Shown: positions 50,418-60,801 of the stretch, piece after piece
Layout: every line of letters starts with the position of its first letter
Numbering within the stretch: the first letter of the stretch is position 1
Assembly (NCBI RefSeq): GCF_000772935.1
Contig: NZ_JPVR01000081.1
Location: 337,826 to 401,825 of the forward strand
Origin: Lysinibacillus boronitolerans JCM 21713 = 10a = NBRC 103108
GTDB taxonomy: Bacteria; Bacillota; Bacilli; Bacillales_A; Planococcaceae
DNA length: 64,000 bases
Reading direction: 5' to 3'
Position numbers and translations under genes: made by a program
The notes under the pieces: model-generated
Databases searched by the model: none
What the model was told of the DNA's origin: nothing
What the model saw: only the letters and a program-made list of their open reading frames with translations

Positions 50418-51485
50418 TTATGCCTGTTGAAAGGAATAAGCTTGCACAGTATGACCATTGCGACCAGTTGTTGTCTGTGCTTGGGATAACGAATTTAGTA
50501 TCGCTTCCTCTGTCGCTTCAGCAGCGGCTGTAAACAATTGATTCATAATGGGATGATCCTCACGTAGCTGAGTTCTTGTCTCAACAAGCTGATCAGCGGT
50601 ATGAGGAATACAGTGTGCCGTCGTGAAGCCAATCACAATATCGCCACTACCATGTGAAAAATGACTGCCTGTCCGTCCTAAACCGATTCCACAACGTTTA
50701 ATGACACGTGTTAATTGTCGACTACTCAGTGGGGCATCTGTCGCAAGGACAATAATAATGGAGCCATCTGTTGGTGATAGGGTAGATTGGTTTTGCGTAG
50801 TGGAGACTTTGTAGTGCTCGGCTAAAAACTCCCTACCTTGTCCAAAATTACTAAGAACTAGGCAGCCTACTGTATAGTTCACTTCATTTGATTCTACTTT
50901 GACGATGCGAGAGGAAGAACCAATTCCTCCTTTATAGCCGAAACACATCATCCCCTTCCCTGCACCAACAGCGCCTTCCTGTGCCGTCTGTGCAGAGGCT
51001 TGACGAATGGCTTCTATGGCATGCGCAGGTGTTACTGGACAAGCTCGAATCGAATTAAGATAGCTATCATTACATTCGCCCACAACGAGATTAATGGTTC
51101 CTGTTGTCAGTCCAATGTCTTCATTCCTATCAAGCATATAGCTTAATGTACCCTGTGTAACAGCTGGTACGCCAAAAGTATTAGTTAACATAATGGGCGA
51201 TTCCAGTACACCTAGTTCATTCACTTGCACAAGTCCCGTTGTTTTCCCAAAGCCATTTAGTACATAGCTTGCCGCTGTTACCTTGTGCTGAAATACATTG
51301 CCTCCATGCGGTAAAATGGCTGTAACGCCTGTACACGCATAGGCCCCATTCTGATCTAATGGCTCATCCAATGTAACATGTCCCACTTGGACTCCTTCTA
51401 CATCGGTGATGCAGTTTTTCTGACCAACTGGTAACACGCCAATTTCAATGCCCAATTGTCTTACTTTTCCCTGCATACTATACAT
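50418..51485 (-). CDS. P1-family peptidase (DmpA-like L-aminopeptidase/D-esterase)
   Basis: 355 residues. Characteristic segments: NCITDVEGVQVGHVTLDEPL, TGVTAILPHGGN, ASYVLNGFGKTTGLVQVNEL, GAVGAGKGMMCFGYKGGIGS and DGSIIIVLATDAPLSSRQL. The last holds the Gly-Ser autocleavage and nucleophile site of this Ntn-type family. The precursor self-cleaves into alpha and beta chains that form an aminopeptidase active on D- and L-substrates. It overlaps the racemase gene by 8 bases. In this context it would process imported cell-wall peptides. Confidence 0.9.
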   Translation of the reverse strand: MYSMQGKVRQLGIEIGVLPVGQKNCITDVEGVQVGHVTLDEPLDQNGAYACTGVTAILPHGGNVFQHKVTAASYVLNGFGKTTGLVQVNELGVLESPIMLTNTFGVPAVTQGTLSYMLDRNEDIGLTTGTINLVVGECNDSYLNSIRACPVTPAHAIEAIRQASAQTAQEGAVGAGKGMMCFGYKGGIGSSSRIVKVESNEVNYTVGCLVLSNFGQGREFLAEHYKVSTTQNQSTLSPTDGSIIIVLATDAPLSSRQLTRVIKRCGIGLGRTGSHFSHGSGDIVIGFTTAHCIPHTADQLVETRTQLREDHPIMNQLFTAAAEATEEAILNSLSQAQTTTGRNGHTVQAYSFQQA

Positions 51486-52176
51486 CCTCCTGAATCGCCA
51501 TTAACACAGCAGCCTGTGCATGGATAGCCGTTGTATCAAACACAGGAATGCTGACATCCTCCTGCTGAATCAGTAAGCCAATTTCCGTGCAGCCCAAAAT
51601 TACCCCTTGTGCGCCCGCTTTTACAAGCTCCTCGATCACTTGGCTATAGTACGTTTTAGATGCTGGTACAATGGTGCCAAGACACAATTCATCGTAAATA
51701 ATTCGGTTTACTTCCATTCTTTCGTTGCTATCAGGTACGATCACCTCTATGCCAAAGCCTTCTACTCTTGCTTTATAAAACGCTTGCTCCATTGTGTACT
51801 TTGTGCCAAGCAGCGCTATTTTCTGTAAACCCGCTTCTTTGATTTGCTTAGCTGTGGCATCCGCAATATGTAAAATAGGGATGGTAATAGCAGGCTCGAT
51901 AACATCAATGACCTTATGCATGGTATTGGTACAAATGATGACTAGATCTGCACCTGCCCGCTCAAGTGCTTGTGCAGCTTGAGCTAGAACCTCACCTGCT
52001 TTATTCCACTCCCCGTTAGTTTGAAAATGCTCAATTTGCTGGAAATCTACACTAAACAAAATACATTTCGCAGAGTGTAAGCCCCCTAGCCTCTGTTTAA
52101 CCTGTTCATTGATAAGTCTGTAATATTCAGCAGATGACTCCCAGCTCATCCCACCAATTAAGCCAATTGTTTTCAT
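51478..52176 (-). CDS. Aspartate/glutamate racemase family protein
   Basis: 232 residues from ATG 52176 (AAAGGAGTG upstream). The opening KTIGLIGGMSWESSAEYYRL, the first catalytic Cys in LVIICTNTMHKV and the second in GVILGCTEIGLLI identify the PLP-independent two-cysteine racemases (RacX/YgeA branch). It would convert D- and L-amino acids, probably Asp, Glu or a broader set, linking D-residues from murein peptides to central metabolism. It is first in a two-gene operon with the P1 peptidase. Confidence 0.92.
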   Translation of the reverse strand: MKTIGLIGGMSWESSAEYYRLINEQVKQRLGGLHSAKCILFSVDFQQIEHFQTNGEWNKAGEVLAQAAQALERAGADLVIICTNTMHKVIDVIEPAITIPILHIADATAKQIKEAGLQKIALLGTKYTMEQAFYKARVEGFGIEVIVPDSNERMEVNRIIYDELCLGTIVPASKTYYSQVIEELVKAGAQGVILGCTEIGLLIQQEDVSIPVFDTTAIHAQAAVLMAIQEDV

Positions 52177-52401
52177 GTCTACATCACTCCTTTTTCTATT
52201 ATTATACGCCTCCCTCTCACAAAAATAAGAGAATTTTCCAAAAGTAATATACAAGGTTTAGAAAATAGTATATAAAGCGAATTTTCTTAATTAGTAAATT
52301 ATAAAATATCAAAATTTTAGCATAATTTATTATTTTAGAAAAGTTGATTTTTAATAAAAAAACAGTGTAGACTAAAGCGTATTGTGAAAGGAGGTCAACT
52401 T

Positions 52402-53799
52402 ATGGAATGGATTTCAACAATAGTTGATAGCGGAAATAATATTTTATGGACATATATCCTCATTATCTTACTTTTAGCAGCAGGACTATATTTTTCATTC
52501 GGTACGAAGTTTGTACAAATTCGTCTTTTTCCTGAAATGTTTCGTTTAATTGTAGAAAAAAGAGAGGGCGATTCGGGGGTTTCTCCGTTCCAAGCCTTTA
52601 CCATTAGCGCTGCTTCACGTGTCGGTACAGGGAATATTACAGGGGTAGCCTTAGCCATTGGTGTAGGTGGACCTGGTGCAGTATTTTGGATGTGGATAAT
52701 CGCGATTTTAGGGATGGCCACTGCCTTCATTGAAAGTACCTTAGCACAGGTGTATAAAGTAAAGGATGGCGATACATTCCGTGGTGGTCCCGCCTACTAT
52801 ATGGAGAAAGCGTTAGGTCAACGAAAGCTTGGCATTATTTTTAGTATTTTATTAACATTAAGCTTTGGCTTTATTTTTAATGCTGTGCAATCTAACACAA
52901 TTGCCACTTCAGTCGGGGAAGCCTTCGATGTAAGTCCTAAGATTATTGGGGCTATACTTGTCGTTTTAACTGCCTTAATTATTTTTGGTGGTGTCCATCG
53001 AATTGTAAAGGTGACCCAAGTTCTTGTCCCTGTTATGGCCATCTTTTATTTGCTTGTTGCTCTTTTTGTCGTGGTGACCAATTTATCGGAAATTCCCCAT
53101 GTTTTTTCATTAATTTTCACTCATGCATTTGGCCTACAGGAAGCTGCTGGTGGTGCAATTGGGGCTGCAATCATGCAGGGTGTACGTCGCGGTTTATTTT
53201 CCAATGAAGCAGGGATGGGGAGTGTGCCGAATGCTGCGGCAACTGCTAATACTTCACATCCTGCTAAGCAAGGACTTGTACAAAGCTTAGGTGTCTTTTT
53301 TGATACGATTATGATTTGTACAGCGACTGCCTTTATCATTATTTTAGCGGGCTTATATGATAAAGGTGAGAGTGATGGTATTATTTTGACGCAAAATTCT
53401 TTAGCTGTTCATGTTGGTGATTGGGCTCCTTATTTTATTGCCATCTCCATCATTTTCTTTGCATTTAGTTCGATTATTGGTAATTATTATTATGGTGAAT
53501 CCAATATTGAGTTTATGGATGCTCATAAAGCTTGGATGTTTTGCTATCGAATTTTAGTGTTAGGTATGGTTATGTTCGGCTCCATTGCACAGGTACAGCT
53601 TGTATGGAACCTCGCTGACCTCTTTATGGGGCTGATGGCGCTCATCAATATTACCATCATTATGATGCTCGGTAAAATGGCCTTCCTTGTGCTAGACGAC
53701 TTTACAGAGCAACGAAGAGCAGGCAAAAATCCTGTCTTCTACGCAAAATCAATTCCAACCTTAAAAAACACAGACTGTTGGGAAGAAGAAGATCGATAA
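52402..53799 (+). CDS. Sodium:alanine/glycine symporter (AGCS family, AlsT-like)
   Basis: 465 residues from ATG 52402 (GAAAGGAGG upstream). Around eleven membrane helices. The AGCS landmarks are ISAASRVGTGNITGVALAIG, GGPAYYMEKALGQR, GVRRGLFSNEAGMGSVPNAA and SIIGNYYYGESN. It imports D- or L-alanine or glycine with sodium. Divergent from the racemase/peptidase operon, which ends in release of D-Ala, it plausibly serves the same alanine economy. A perfect terminator follows. Confidence 0.94.
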   Translation: MEWISTIVDSGNNILWTYILIILLLAAGLYFSFGTKFVQIRLFPEMFRLIVEKREGDSGVSPFQAFTISAASRVGTGNITGVALAIGVGGPGAVFWMWIIAILGMATAFIESTLAQVYKVKDGDTFRGGPAYYMEKALGQRKLGIIFSILLTLSFGFIFNAVQSNTIATSVGEAFDVSPKIIGAILVVLTALIIFGGVHRIVKVTQVLVPVMAIFYLLVALFVVVTNLSEIPHVFSLIFTHAFGLQEAAGGAIGAAIMQGVRRGLFSNEAGMGSVPNAAATANTSHPAKQGLVQSLGVFFDTIMICTATAFIIILAGLYDKGESDGIILTQNSLAVHVGDWAPYFIAISIIFFAFSSIIGNYYYGESNIEFMDAHKAWMFCYRILVLGMVMFGSIAQVQLVWNLADLFMGLMALINITIIMMLGKMAFLVLDDFTEQRRAGKNPVFYAKSIPTLKNTDCWEEEDR

Positions 53800-53806
53800 A
53801 ATACTT

Positions 53807-53835
53807 AACGCCACCCCAAAATTTGGGGTGGCGTT
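53807..53835. terminator. Bidirectional terminator
   Basis: AACGCCACCCCAAA and its complement form an almost uninterrupted palindrome between the convergent symporter and chemoreceptor genes. Confidence 0.88.
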
Positions 53836-53840
53836 GTGCT

Positions 53841-55802
53841 TTAATATTTAAACTGACTAATCAGTAGCTTTAATTCATCCGCCATATGTGCGAGTGCTTG
53901 CGCAGAGGCATTGATTTCCTCCATCGAGGCTAATTGCTCCTCTGTTGATGCTGCTACATCCTCAGACGCCGCTGCATTGCCTTTCGCGGAGAATGCCAAA
54001 TCTTCGGTTACTGCTGCTACCTCTTGAACACCTGCAGACATTTGCTCAGAGGCTGAAGAGACCTCCTCCATTTTAGGGGTAATTTCATTCATACTTGTCA
54101 TAATGACTTGGAATTTTGCAATGGCTTCATCGGAAATATGCAATCCATTTTGCACATCCTCTGTAACCTTCGCCATAATGCTGACAGATTGCTCCGTTTC
54201 TTGCTGAATGCCTCGGATAAGCTCAAATATTTGTTTAGCTGATTCTTGAGATTGCTCTGCAAGCTTACGCACTTCGTCTGCCACGACTGCAAAGCCTTTC
54301 CCATGCTCTCCTGCTCTTGCTGCTTCGATAGCTGCATTTAAAGCCAGTAAATTTGTTTGATCTGCAATGCTTGTAATTACATCTAAAATGGATGTAATTT
54401 GCTGAGAGCGTTCATGCAATGTCTGGATTTTCGCATTGGAGTCTGCTACGGATAAATGAATGGATTGCATTTGATCCTTTGTATTTTGGACAGCTTGTCC
54501 GCCTTCATCCGCCTGTAATGTCGCATGCTGTGAAAGGTCCGTCACTGCCGAAGAGATTTCTGCAATATGCAGAATGGCAGTAGAAAGCTCATGTAAAGAA
54601 GCTGCATTTTTAGTGGCACTCATCGTTTGAGAATCAGCGCTTGTTGCAACATCCTGAATGGAAATCGCCACTTTTTCTGTTGCAATGCTTGTCTGATTGG
54701 CATTGGCGGTTAGCTCTTCTGCTGAAGAAGCAACCTCCTCTGCATTTTGTTCAATTTTTTGAATAAGTGTCCGTAAGCTTTCCTGCATATCATTAAAGGC
54801 TTGTCCTAATTGGCCAATCTCATCTTTTGACGTAATCGTTACCACTTCCGTAAGATCGCCTTTGCTGATCGTAACCGCACTATCCTTTAAGGCTTTAATC
54901 GGTTTAATGACAGCCTTCATTACAAAATAAAAAATAATGGAACTGATGATAATTGCTGCGATGAGGACTAGAATCGTATGGTATAAAATCGAGGAAGCAG
55001 ACTCATCAATTTCTTTAGCAAAAATCGTTCCTGTTATTTTCCAATTTGTCAGTTCATTTGTCGTATAGAATAATAAACGATCATCACCATTAAAGACATA
55101 TTCATACGTACCTGATGGACTTTCGTACATTTTATCAAGGAAGCTTTCTTTCAGCTCCCCTCCCGCTTCAAGTGTAGGATGTGAAATGACCATCTTGTCT
55201 TCTCCAAAAATAGAAGGATACCCATTTTTTCCGATTCGAATTGAATCAGCAATTTTTTGAAGATCGGTTAATTTAATATCAATTGCCACAACTCCAGCAT
55301 GATCCTTCGTCTGCTTAGCAACTGTTACCACCATATCACCCGTCCCCGCATCCTTGTAAGGGTTGGTGATTAAGGTTTCTCCTTTTAAAGCTGTCGCCTC
55401 TTTATACCAATCTCGATCTAATGGATTATAATCTGCACCATTCAATTTTGGCTCCTGTGTAAATCGACCGTCATTCATGCCAATATAAACACTTAATACA
55501 TCTGCATTAAGCTTTGTATATTGCTGAAATTTAGCCACAATTGAAGCTTGTGCTTCTTCATATTGGCGCGCATCTATTTCACTACTAAACACATTGATGT
55601 CACTCATTTTCTCACTAATCGTTTTGTCAATCAGCTTATTTAAAATGCCTACACTTTCATTGGCACTAAATAAGATTTCTTCTTCAATCGAGTCTTTTGC
55701 AGATAAATAAGACAAACTCCCAACAGATATGACAGGGATAAGTAATACTAGCGCGAATAGCGTATAAAGCTTGCCCTTAAAACTGCTAAATAGTTTCTTC
55801 AT
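53841..55802 (-). CDS. Methyl-accepting chemotaxis protein with dCache sensor
   Basis: 653 residues. TM1 ([20 protein letters not shown]), then an extracellular dCache domain of about 240 residues ([57 protein letters not shown]), TM2, HAMP ([19 protein letters not shown]), and a long signalling coiled coil with the conserved hairpin [20 protein letters not shown]. It detects small ligands (amino acids or organic acids are typical for dCache) and controls CheA. Ligand unknown. Single gene, followed on the same strand by a terminator. Confidence 0.94.
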   Translation of the reverse strand: MKKLFSSFKGKLYTLFALVLLIPVISVGSLSYLSAKDSIEEEILFSANESVGILNKLIDKTISEKMSDINVFSSEIDARQYEEAQASIVAKFQQYTKLNADVLSVYIGMNDGRFTQEPKLNGADYNPLDRDWYKEATALKGETLITNPYKDAGTGDMVVTVAKQTKDHAGVVAIDIKLTDLQKIADSIRIGKNGYPSIFGEDKMVISHPTLEAGGELKESFLDKMYESPSGTYEYVFNGDDRLLFYTTNELTNWKITGTIFAKEIDESASSILYHTILVLIAAIIISSIIFYFVMKAVIKPIKALKDSAVTISKGDLTEVVTITSKDEIGQLGQAFNDMQESLRTLIQKIEQNAEEVASSAEELTANANQTSIATEKVAISIQDVATSADSQTMSATKNAASLHELSTAILHIAEISSAVTDLSQHATLQADEGGQAVQNTKDQMQSIHLSVADSNAKIQTLHERSQQITSILDVITSIADQTNLLALNAAIEAARAGEHGKGFAVVADEVRKLAEQSQESAKQIFELIRGIQQETEQSVSIMAKVTEDVQNGLHISDEAIAKFQVIMTSMNEITPKMEEVSSASEQMSAGVQEVAAVTEDLAFSAKGNAAASEDVAASTEEQLASMEEINASAQALAHMADELKLLISQFKY

Positions 55803-55931
55803 ATATCAATCTCCTTTTGATTCCTCTCCCTCTCTTTATCTGCTTAACATTTCTCCCAAAGCTTTTATCGGACGAAAAAATTTTTTTCTAACATTTTTAC
55901 GATTTTCATATTATTCAGGCTTTACCGACAA

Positions 55932-55959
55932 ATAAAAACCCCTGTAACTAGACAGGGGT
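55932..55959 (-). terminator. Terminator of the second chemoreceptor gene
   Basis: ACCCCTGT and ACAGGGGT form an 8-base stem, followed on the minus strand by TTTTTATT. Confidence 0.88.
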
Positions 55960-55968
55960 AAATTGGAT

Positions 55969-57648
55969 TTAGTATTTAAACGACTGAATGGATTCTTGCA
56001 GGTCTATCGCCATCTTTGCTAGATGGGTAGAGGCTGCTGCTACCTCCTCCATCGCTGCATTTTGTTCCTCTGAAGAGGCTGCAACACTTTGCACATGATG
56101 GCTTGATTTCATCGACACTTCACTAATATAGTCGATTTCTTGCACTAACTTTTCAATATCTTGCTGGATTGTTCGAATGGCTGCGGTAACTAGCTCGGTC
56201 TGTGCTTGTACATCATTAATGGCATCATCAATTTGTATAAAATTATCCCTTGCCACATTGACCTTTTCACGACCTACATGAACAGAATCATTACTATTGA
56301 CCATATCTTCCTCGATAATCCTCGTGCTATCTGTAATTTGGACCACTACTTTTTCAATATCGACTGCAGCAAGATTTGATTCATCTGCTAGCTTGCGGAC
56401 TTCCTCTGCCACAACTGCAAAGCCTTTTCCATGCTCCCCGCTCCTTGCCGCTTCAATAGAAGCATTGATCGCTAGTAAATTGGTCTGTGTCGCTATACTC
56501 TTAATGACATTTACTGCTGATACAATTGCTGCTGTATTGTCATCTAAATCTTGCACACGTGTATTCAGCTCACTTGTGTTGGCAGAGATTTCATTCATTT
56601 GCGCTGTAACATCATGCACAGAAGTACGACCTGTATGTGCCATATTTTTCGTGTCGACTGTTGCCTGATTCACGCTTTGTATGCTTGCAGAAATATCATT
56701 CATTTTCTTCAAAATATGAGCAGATAAATTTCGTACATCACCAGTTAAAGTATCCTGCTGATCAATACCTTGTGCAATATCATGAATAGATTCTGTTACC
56801 ACCTCTGTCGCCTGTGTAACCTCCATGCTACTTGCTGTTAGCTGTTCTGATGTTGCGGCAACTTGCTCAGAGGAGTTTCCAACTTGTTTCATCATCAGTC
56901 GAAGCTTTTCTGACATACTATTGAAGGATTCGGCTAAGTGCGCAAACTCATCCTTGGTTTTAAATTGTAAATGCGTTTGCAAATTCCCTTCCGAAAACTT
57001 ATCCATTTCAACCACGGTTTGTTGAATATTTTTTGCGATCCGTCTACCGAATAGTGTCGCAATGATAATGCTTATAAGAAGAGAAATAGCCACTAGAATC
57101 ATAATTTCGAGGCCACTTCTCTCTCCTTTTTGCTTGGTAGCCTCAATATGAGCCTGCATATCTTCTTGCTGAGCTGTAGCCATCGTTTTTCCAAAGACAA
57201 CCAATTTCTGAGAGCCCTCACCTAAAATTGGTAAAGCCATTTGTTGTGCTTGCTGGTGATCCCCTCGTTGATAAAGAGGCACAATCTGCCCATCTATAGC
57301 CTTTTCCCAGTCGTCAAGCTGCGCTAAAAATTGGTCAAAATCTTGATTGCGATCGCCTATTTCTTGAAGTCGATTAATCGACGTATGTAAGGTATTTCGG
57401 ATTTCATGATGATTGTTGAGCATTTCTTCCTTGCCATATAACATATACCCACGAATAGCCGCATTCGCTCGTACGGTTTGGAACGAGATATCTTGATATA
57501 AATGGATTAATTCCGTATTGTCTTCGATTTCTGCTAATGTCTGATTATTATTATTCAAGTAGTACATAGCAATCCCTGAAATAAGCAGTAAAAAGATGAG
57601 GACAATACCAAAAGCAAATTGCAATTTCCGTTCCACAGTTAGTCTCAT
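55969..57648 (-). CDS. Methyl-accepting chemotaxis protein with four-helix-bundle sensor
   Basis: 559 residues. TM1 ([20 protein letters not shown]), a four-helix-bundle extracellular domain ([40 protein letters not shown]), TM2 ([20 protein letters not shown]), HAMP and a signalling domain with [20 protein letters not shown]. It shares the C-terminal tail type (QESIQSFKY) with the neighbouring receptor. Each gene has its own terminator, so the pair is adjacent but separately transcribed. Ligand unknown. Confidence 0.94.
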   Translation of the reverse strand: MRLTVERKLQFAFGIVLIFLLLISGIAMYYLNNNNQTLAEIEDNTELIHLYQDISFQTVRANAAIRGYMLYGKEEMLNNHHEIRNTLHTSINRLQEIGDRNQDFDQFLAQLDDWEKAIDGQIVPLYQRGDHQQAQQMALPILGEGSQKLVVFGKTMATAQQEDMQAHIEATKQKGERSGLEIMILVAISLLISIIIATLFGRRIAKNIQQTVVEMDKFSEGNLQTHLQFKTKDEFAHLAESFNSMSEKLRLMMKQVGNSSEQVAATSEQLTASSMEVTQATEVVTESIHDIAQGIDQQDTLTGDVRNLSAHILKKMNDISASIQSVNQATVDTKNMAHTGRTSVHDVTAQMNEISANTSELNTRVQDLDDNTAAIVSAVNVIKSIATQTNLLAINASIEAARSGEHGKGFAVVAEEVRKLADESNLAAVDIEKVVVQITDSTRIIEEDMVNSNDSVHVGREKVNVARDNFIQIDDAINDVQAQTELVTAAIRTIQQDIEKLVQEIDYISEVSMKSSHHVQSVAASSEEQNAAMEEVAAASTHLAKMAIDLQESIQSFKY

Positions 57649-57803
57649 ATGATTCCCTCTATTCTTCTATAATCCACTTGAGTATAGCCTACCTAAACCT
57701 ATTAGCCTATAAAATCTATGCTCATCCTCCTAAACTATCGCTAAAATTTAACAATAATGAGAATTTCGCATCTAATCTATTGACAATAATATCCACTATT
57801 TTA

Positions 57804-58622
57804 CTAGTTGAAATAGGAAGTAATCATTTGGAAACCATAGAGATAACACCAAAAGAGCGGAAGAAGCAGGAGCATTTTCAGAAAATGACCTCTTTTTTCT
57901 AAAAACTCTCGAATGCCTGAAGTCAGCATCATCGCACTCAGTAATAGTAAGCTATGTTGAGCCCCATAAATCTGCATAGAGAATGTGATGACCAAGGGCA
58001 GGATGGCTGGATAAATAGAATCTGCTAGTGATCTTTTTTCCCTCGTATTGGAGGGAATGCTTTCTTTCTCTGTGGATTTAGCGGCTATTAGTTTCTTTAC
58101 AAGCATATAGACAAGACCAAAAAATAAAATTGTATAAACAATAAATAATAGCCACGACATTTTGCTTTTCTCATTTAACAAATGAAAATAATCCTCAGCT
58201 TCCTGTGCTTGCAGTACATAATACAATCCTGTTTTTTGATCCATTAGGAAGAATCGTTCATCCTCGACTATTACTTTCAAGGCCGTTTCCTTGCCATTAT
58301 GGAAGTGTATGTATAAATCACTTACTGCTTCATGGTCTGCTGGTCGACTGCTAAGGTCCTTTTTAGTTTGTAAAACTTGCTGAAGGCGATCTGTATCTTT
58401 CACCTCATAGCGGTCGACGTAGAATACTTGCTTTAATGGATATAAATATTGCTCTTTGCCATTACTTCCAGACAAATACCAAGCCTCTTTAATCGATTGA
58501 ATGGGGGTATGCAGCGGTACTAGCTCCTCCCGCTGCCTTTCATTGTAAATGAAGAGCAGTAGTGTGCTTATACTCAAAACAATGCCCAGAATAAGCGTAT
58601 AAATATAACCACCCTTGTGCAC
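57804..58622 (-). CDS. Hypothetical membrane protein
   Basis: 272 residues from GTG 58622 (GGAGGTGATAAA upstream). An N-terminal helix (YIYTLILGIVLSISTLLLFI) is followed by an extracytoplasmic domain of about 130 residues (WYLSGSNGKEQYLYPLKQVF, SDLYIHFHNGKETALKVIVE). The C-terminal half has three or four helices (LLFIVYTILFFGLVYMLVKK; AILPLVITFSMQIYGAQHSL; MLLLLPLFWCYLYGFQMITS). No family is recognised. It stands alone. Confidence 0.7.
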   Translation of the reverse strand: MHKGGYIYTLILGIVLSISTLLLFIYNERQREELVPLHTPIQSIKEAWYLSGSNGKEQYLYPLKQVFYVDRYEVKDTDRLQQVLQTKKDLSSRPADHEAVSDLYIHFHNGKETALKVIVEDERFFLMDQKTGLYYVLQAQEAEDYFHLLNEKSKMSWLLFIVYTILFFGLVYMLVKKLIAAKSTEKESIPSNTREKRSLADSIYPAILPLVITFSMQIYGAQHSLLLLSAMMLTSGIREFLEKRGHFLKMLLLLPLFWCYLYGFQMITSYFN

Positions 58623-58723
58623 TTTATCACCTCCTTTACCACTTTACATTTATAGTAATTATTGTCATATACGATTTACTACTCTAATAAGTTTCAGCTA
58701 TACTTAAATAGAGGTGATGATAT

Positions 58724-59290
58724 ATGAGTAGACCAGAATTATACGTACATTTAGTAGTCGGTCCTGATTGTGATTTTGAATCTATGGCCATTCGAGCGGC
58801 ACTGGAATCCTTTGGTGCAAGCGTGACACTTGATTTAATTGGCAGACCAAATGATTTAATTGATATTTTATCTGGAAATGATCTTCCTCACAAAATGGAT
58901 TATTTGCTATTGAACTTTCACGGCGATGAGGGGCGCTTTTGTCTGCCTGAGCTAGGAGAAGAGGTATATGAAGAAAATGAACCAAGGAGTATCTATTTTG
59001 AACCGCAGGATGTCTTAACCTATTGTCAGCTACAGGGTGTCAAGGTCATTGCGGCAGGCTGTACATTAGGCTGGCAGCAGCTAGCGACAGCCTTTTTAGA
59101 GAGTGGCTGTCATTCCTACCTAGCACCTGATGATTATATTGAGGGTAATGCTAATCTCATGTTTCTAATTCACTTTTTCTATGAGATAATCACAAATCAT
59201 AGAAGTCAGCAGGAGGCCTTTGAACTGGCTCAAGCGACCGATCTAGAAACAGCCCTATACAAGCTTTATTTAGCAGAAAAAAGATCGTAG
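58724..59290 (+). CDS. Small stand-alone CHAT/caspase-like protein (candidate)
   Basis: 188 residues, soluble. It opens ELYVHLVVGPDCDFESMAIR, then MDYLLLNFHGDEGRF with His66 at the end of a strand, and VKVIAAGCTLGWQQLATAFL with Cys113, followed by ESGCHSYLAPDDYIEGNANL and FLIHFFYEIITNHRSQQEA. Order and spacing (His-Gly; ...A-Cys; LAxAFLxSG; then a helical FYE segment) match the CHAT branch of caspase-fold peptidases, although the usual N-terminal partner domains are missing. If active it is a Cys protease with unknown target. AGAGGTGATG precedes the ATG. The stop lies in a terminator hairpin. The assignment rests on motif pattern only. Confidence 0.5.
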   Translation: MSRPELYVHLVVGPDCDFESMAIRAALESFGASVTLDLIGRPNDLIDILSGNDLPHKMDYLLLNFHGDEGRFCLPELGEEVYEENEPRSIYFEPQDVLTYCQLQGVKVIAAGCTLGWQQLATAFLESGCHSYLAPDDYIEGNANLMFLIHFFYEIITNHRSQQEAFELAQATDLETALYKLYLAEKRS

Positions 59291-59313
59291 CACCTACTAC
59301 TGGCTACGATCTT
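59281..59313. terminator. Bidirectional terminator overlapping the CHAT-like gene stop
   Basis: AAGATCGTAGC and GCTACGATCTT form an 11-base stem; T-rich on both sides. The plus-strand gene's TAG lies in the left arm. Confidence 0.85.
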
Positions 59314-59319
59314 TCTTCG

Positions 59320-59856
59320 TTAGCGTTGATGTATGTCTAGCATGGCTTCTGTAAAGGCTTGTGACTGTCCTTTAGGAATACTGAGTGTTTGCCAATCAGA
59401 GCCCTTTACCTGTTTGGCTATATAAATGATTTGACCGACGTGCTGTGCATAGTGCGCCATTTGTCTTTCAATGGCATCAATGACCCCTAGCTGCTCCCCT
59501 CTAATCGTAACATGCCCCTGTAAATCGGATTCTGTTAAACTCGCCAAGGTTTCTAAAAACACTTGCCAACCCTTGTCCCAAGCTGAGATGATTGCTTCTT
59601 TGGTGTGAAGACTATCCTCAAACTCATCATCCCGATTTCTCGTAGGCTTTTCTCCATCTGTCGTTAAAAAATCTGTCCAGCGAGAAATCATATTACCACT
59701 TACATGCTTTACAATCACTGCAATACTATTGGATTCTTCATTGTATGCCCAGTGCAATTGTGCCTCTTCCATTTGGGCAAGCGTTTTATCCCCTAGCTCT
59801 TTCACACTTTGAAATCTTTTCTGGACAACTTGTAAATAGGTTTGTGCAATTGTCAT
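59320..59856 (-). CDS. DinB-like DUF1572 protein
   Basis: 178 residues, all-helical. The DinB/YfiT-type metal His are placed as expected: VIVKHVSGNMISRW at about residue 50 and MAHYAQHVGQIIYIAKQ near 140. TDGEKPTRNRDDEFED is the DUF1572 signature loop. The superfamily contains thiol-dependent transferases (bacillithiol S-transferases), but DUF1572 proteins have no proven reaction. GGAGGTTCG precedes the ATG. Single gene. Confidence 0.88.
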   Translation of the reverse strand: MTIAQTYLQVVQKRFQSVKELGDKTLAQMEEAQLHWAYNEESNSIAVIVKHVSGNMISRWTDFLTTDGEKPTRNRDDEFEDSLHTKEAIISAWDKGWQVFLETLASLTESDLQGHVTIRGEQLGVIDAIERQMAHYAQHVGQIIYIAKQVKGSDWQTLSIPKGQSQAFTEAMLDIHQR

Positions 59857-59919
59857 AGTCGAACCTCCATCCCCACTTTTCTATCATTCTATTATACCTC
59901 AAGTGTAATGTCTCATGAC

Positions 59920-60801
59920 TTATTCGCCAAGAATAAAATCTCTTGCAAGGATCGCCATTTTTTCTTGAACCTCCTGTGGGTCTCCATCAAGTTGATACCC
60001 GATATGATAGACATAGCCGTTATAGTAAGAATAAAACTCATTGGCTCTAGTAGCCATCTGATAGATTCGCTTATCCGCTTCATCGTAATTATAGTAAATA
60101 TACAAATAACCTCTCTCTGGTAACATCTCCCGATAATACAGAGGATTCATAAAGTTTAAGCCTATATTTGAAACGTTCATCCCTAAAGTTTCTTCCATAT
60201 TTTTCGACTTCACATAGCTCGCCAAGGGATTATACTTTACATTTGTCACGGTAAAATTAATAAATTGTAAATCCACCCCAGTGGAGGATTTTTCTTTAAA
60301 GCTAAATTGAAATTGCGTTTGTTTGCTACCATCCTCCATTTGTGCTGAAACTGCATAGACCTCCTGTATATTTGGTTGAAATGGTAAATTTTCAGGATCC
60401 GTGAGATGAACGACATCCTCCAGTGATGTTGCTACTGATTGCATCGCCTCTAAACCTTGAAGTGGTGCATAATATTGGATATGCTTTGCCTGACTTAAAT
60501 AATTAGCAAGCGGAAGAAAATTACTGTATGCTGTGTCTTTTCCCTCCACTTCTGTTTGAAAAAACTTCGTGAATGTAGGTGGTTCCCCTTCATCCTGTGT
60601 CACCAGCTCATCCATCGGTTTTGCAGCTTGCCAGGCAATGAATAATAAAATGGAGCAGGTAATCATCATCGTCACGACACGATATATCCACTTTGACTTG
60701 GCCATAACAGGCTCATGCTGAATTTGTTGTCGAACCTTATGAATAATGGCTTCCTTATGTGCTGAAACATCTTGTAGTACCTGCATTGTATGCTTATCCA
60801 T
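59920..60801 (-). CDS. Membrane anti-sigma factor (partner of the ECF sigma factor)
   Basis: 293 residues from ATG 60801 (GGGAGGTAC upstream). A cytoplasmic N-terminus of about 45 residues (DKHTMQVLQDVSAHKEAIIH) precedes a single helix (VVTMMITCSILLFIAWQAAK). An extracellular region of about 230 residues follows without a recognised domain (DAxxQ-free; VHLTDPENLPFQPNIQEVYA, YLYIYYNYDEADKRIYQMAT). Position immediately after, and overlapping, a sigma-factor gene is the standard arrangement for a membrane-bound anti-sigma that releases sigma on an envelope signal. A zinc-binding HxxxCxxC motif is absent. Confidence 0.75.
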   Translation of the reverse strand: MDKHTMQVLQDVSAHKEAIIHKVRQQIQHEPVMAKSKWIYRVVTMMITCSILLFIAWQAAKPMDELVTQDEGEPPTFTKFFQTEVEGKDTAYSNFLPLANYLSQAKHIQYYAPLQGLEAMQSVATSLEDVVHLTDPENLPFQPNIQEVYAVSAQMEDGSKQTQFQFSFKEKSSTGVDLQFINFTVTNVKYNPLASYVKSKNMEETLGMNVSNIGLNFMNPLYYREMLPERGYLYIYYNYDEADKRIYQMATRANEFYSYYNGYVYHIGYQLDGDPQEVQEKMAILARDFILGE

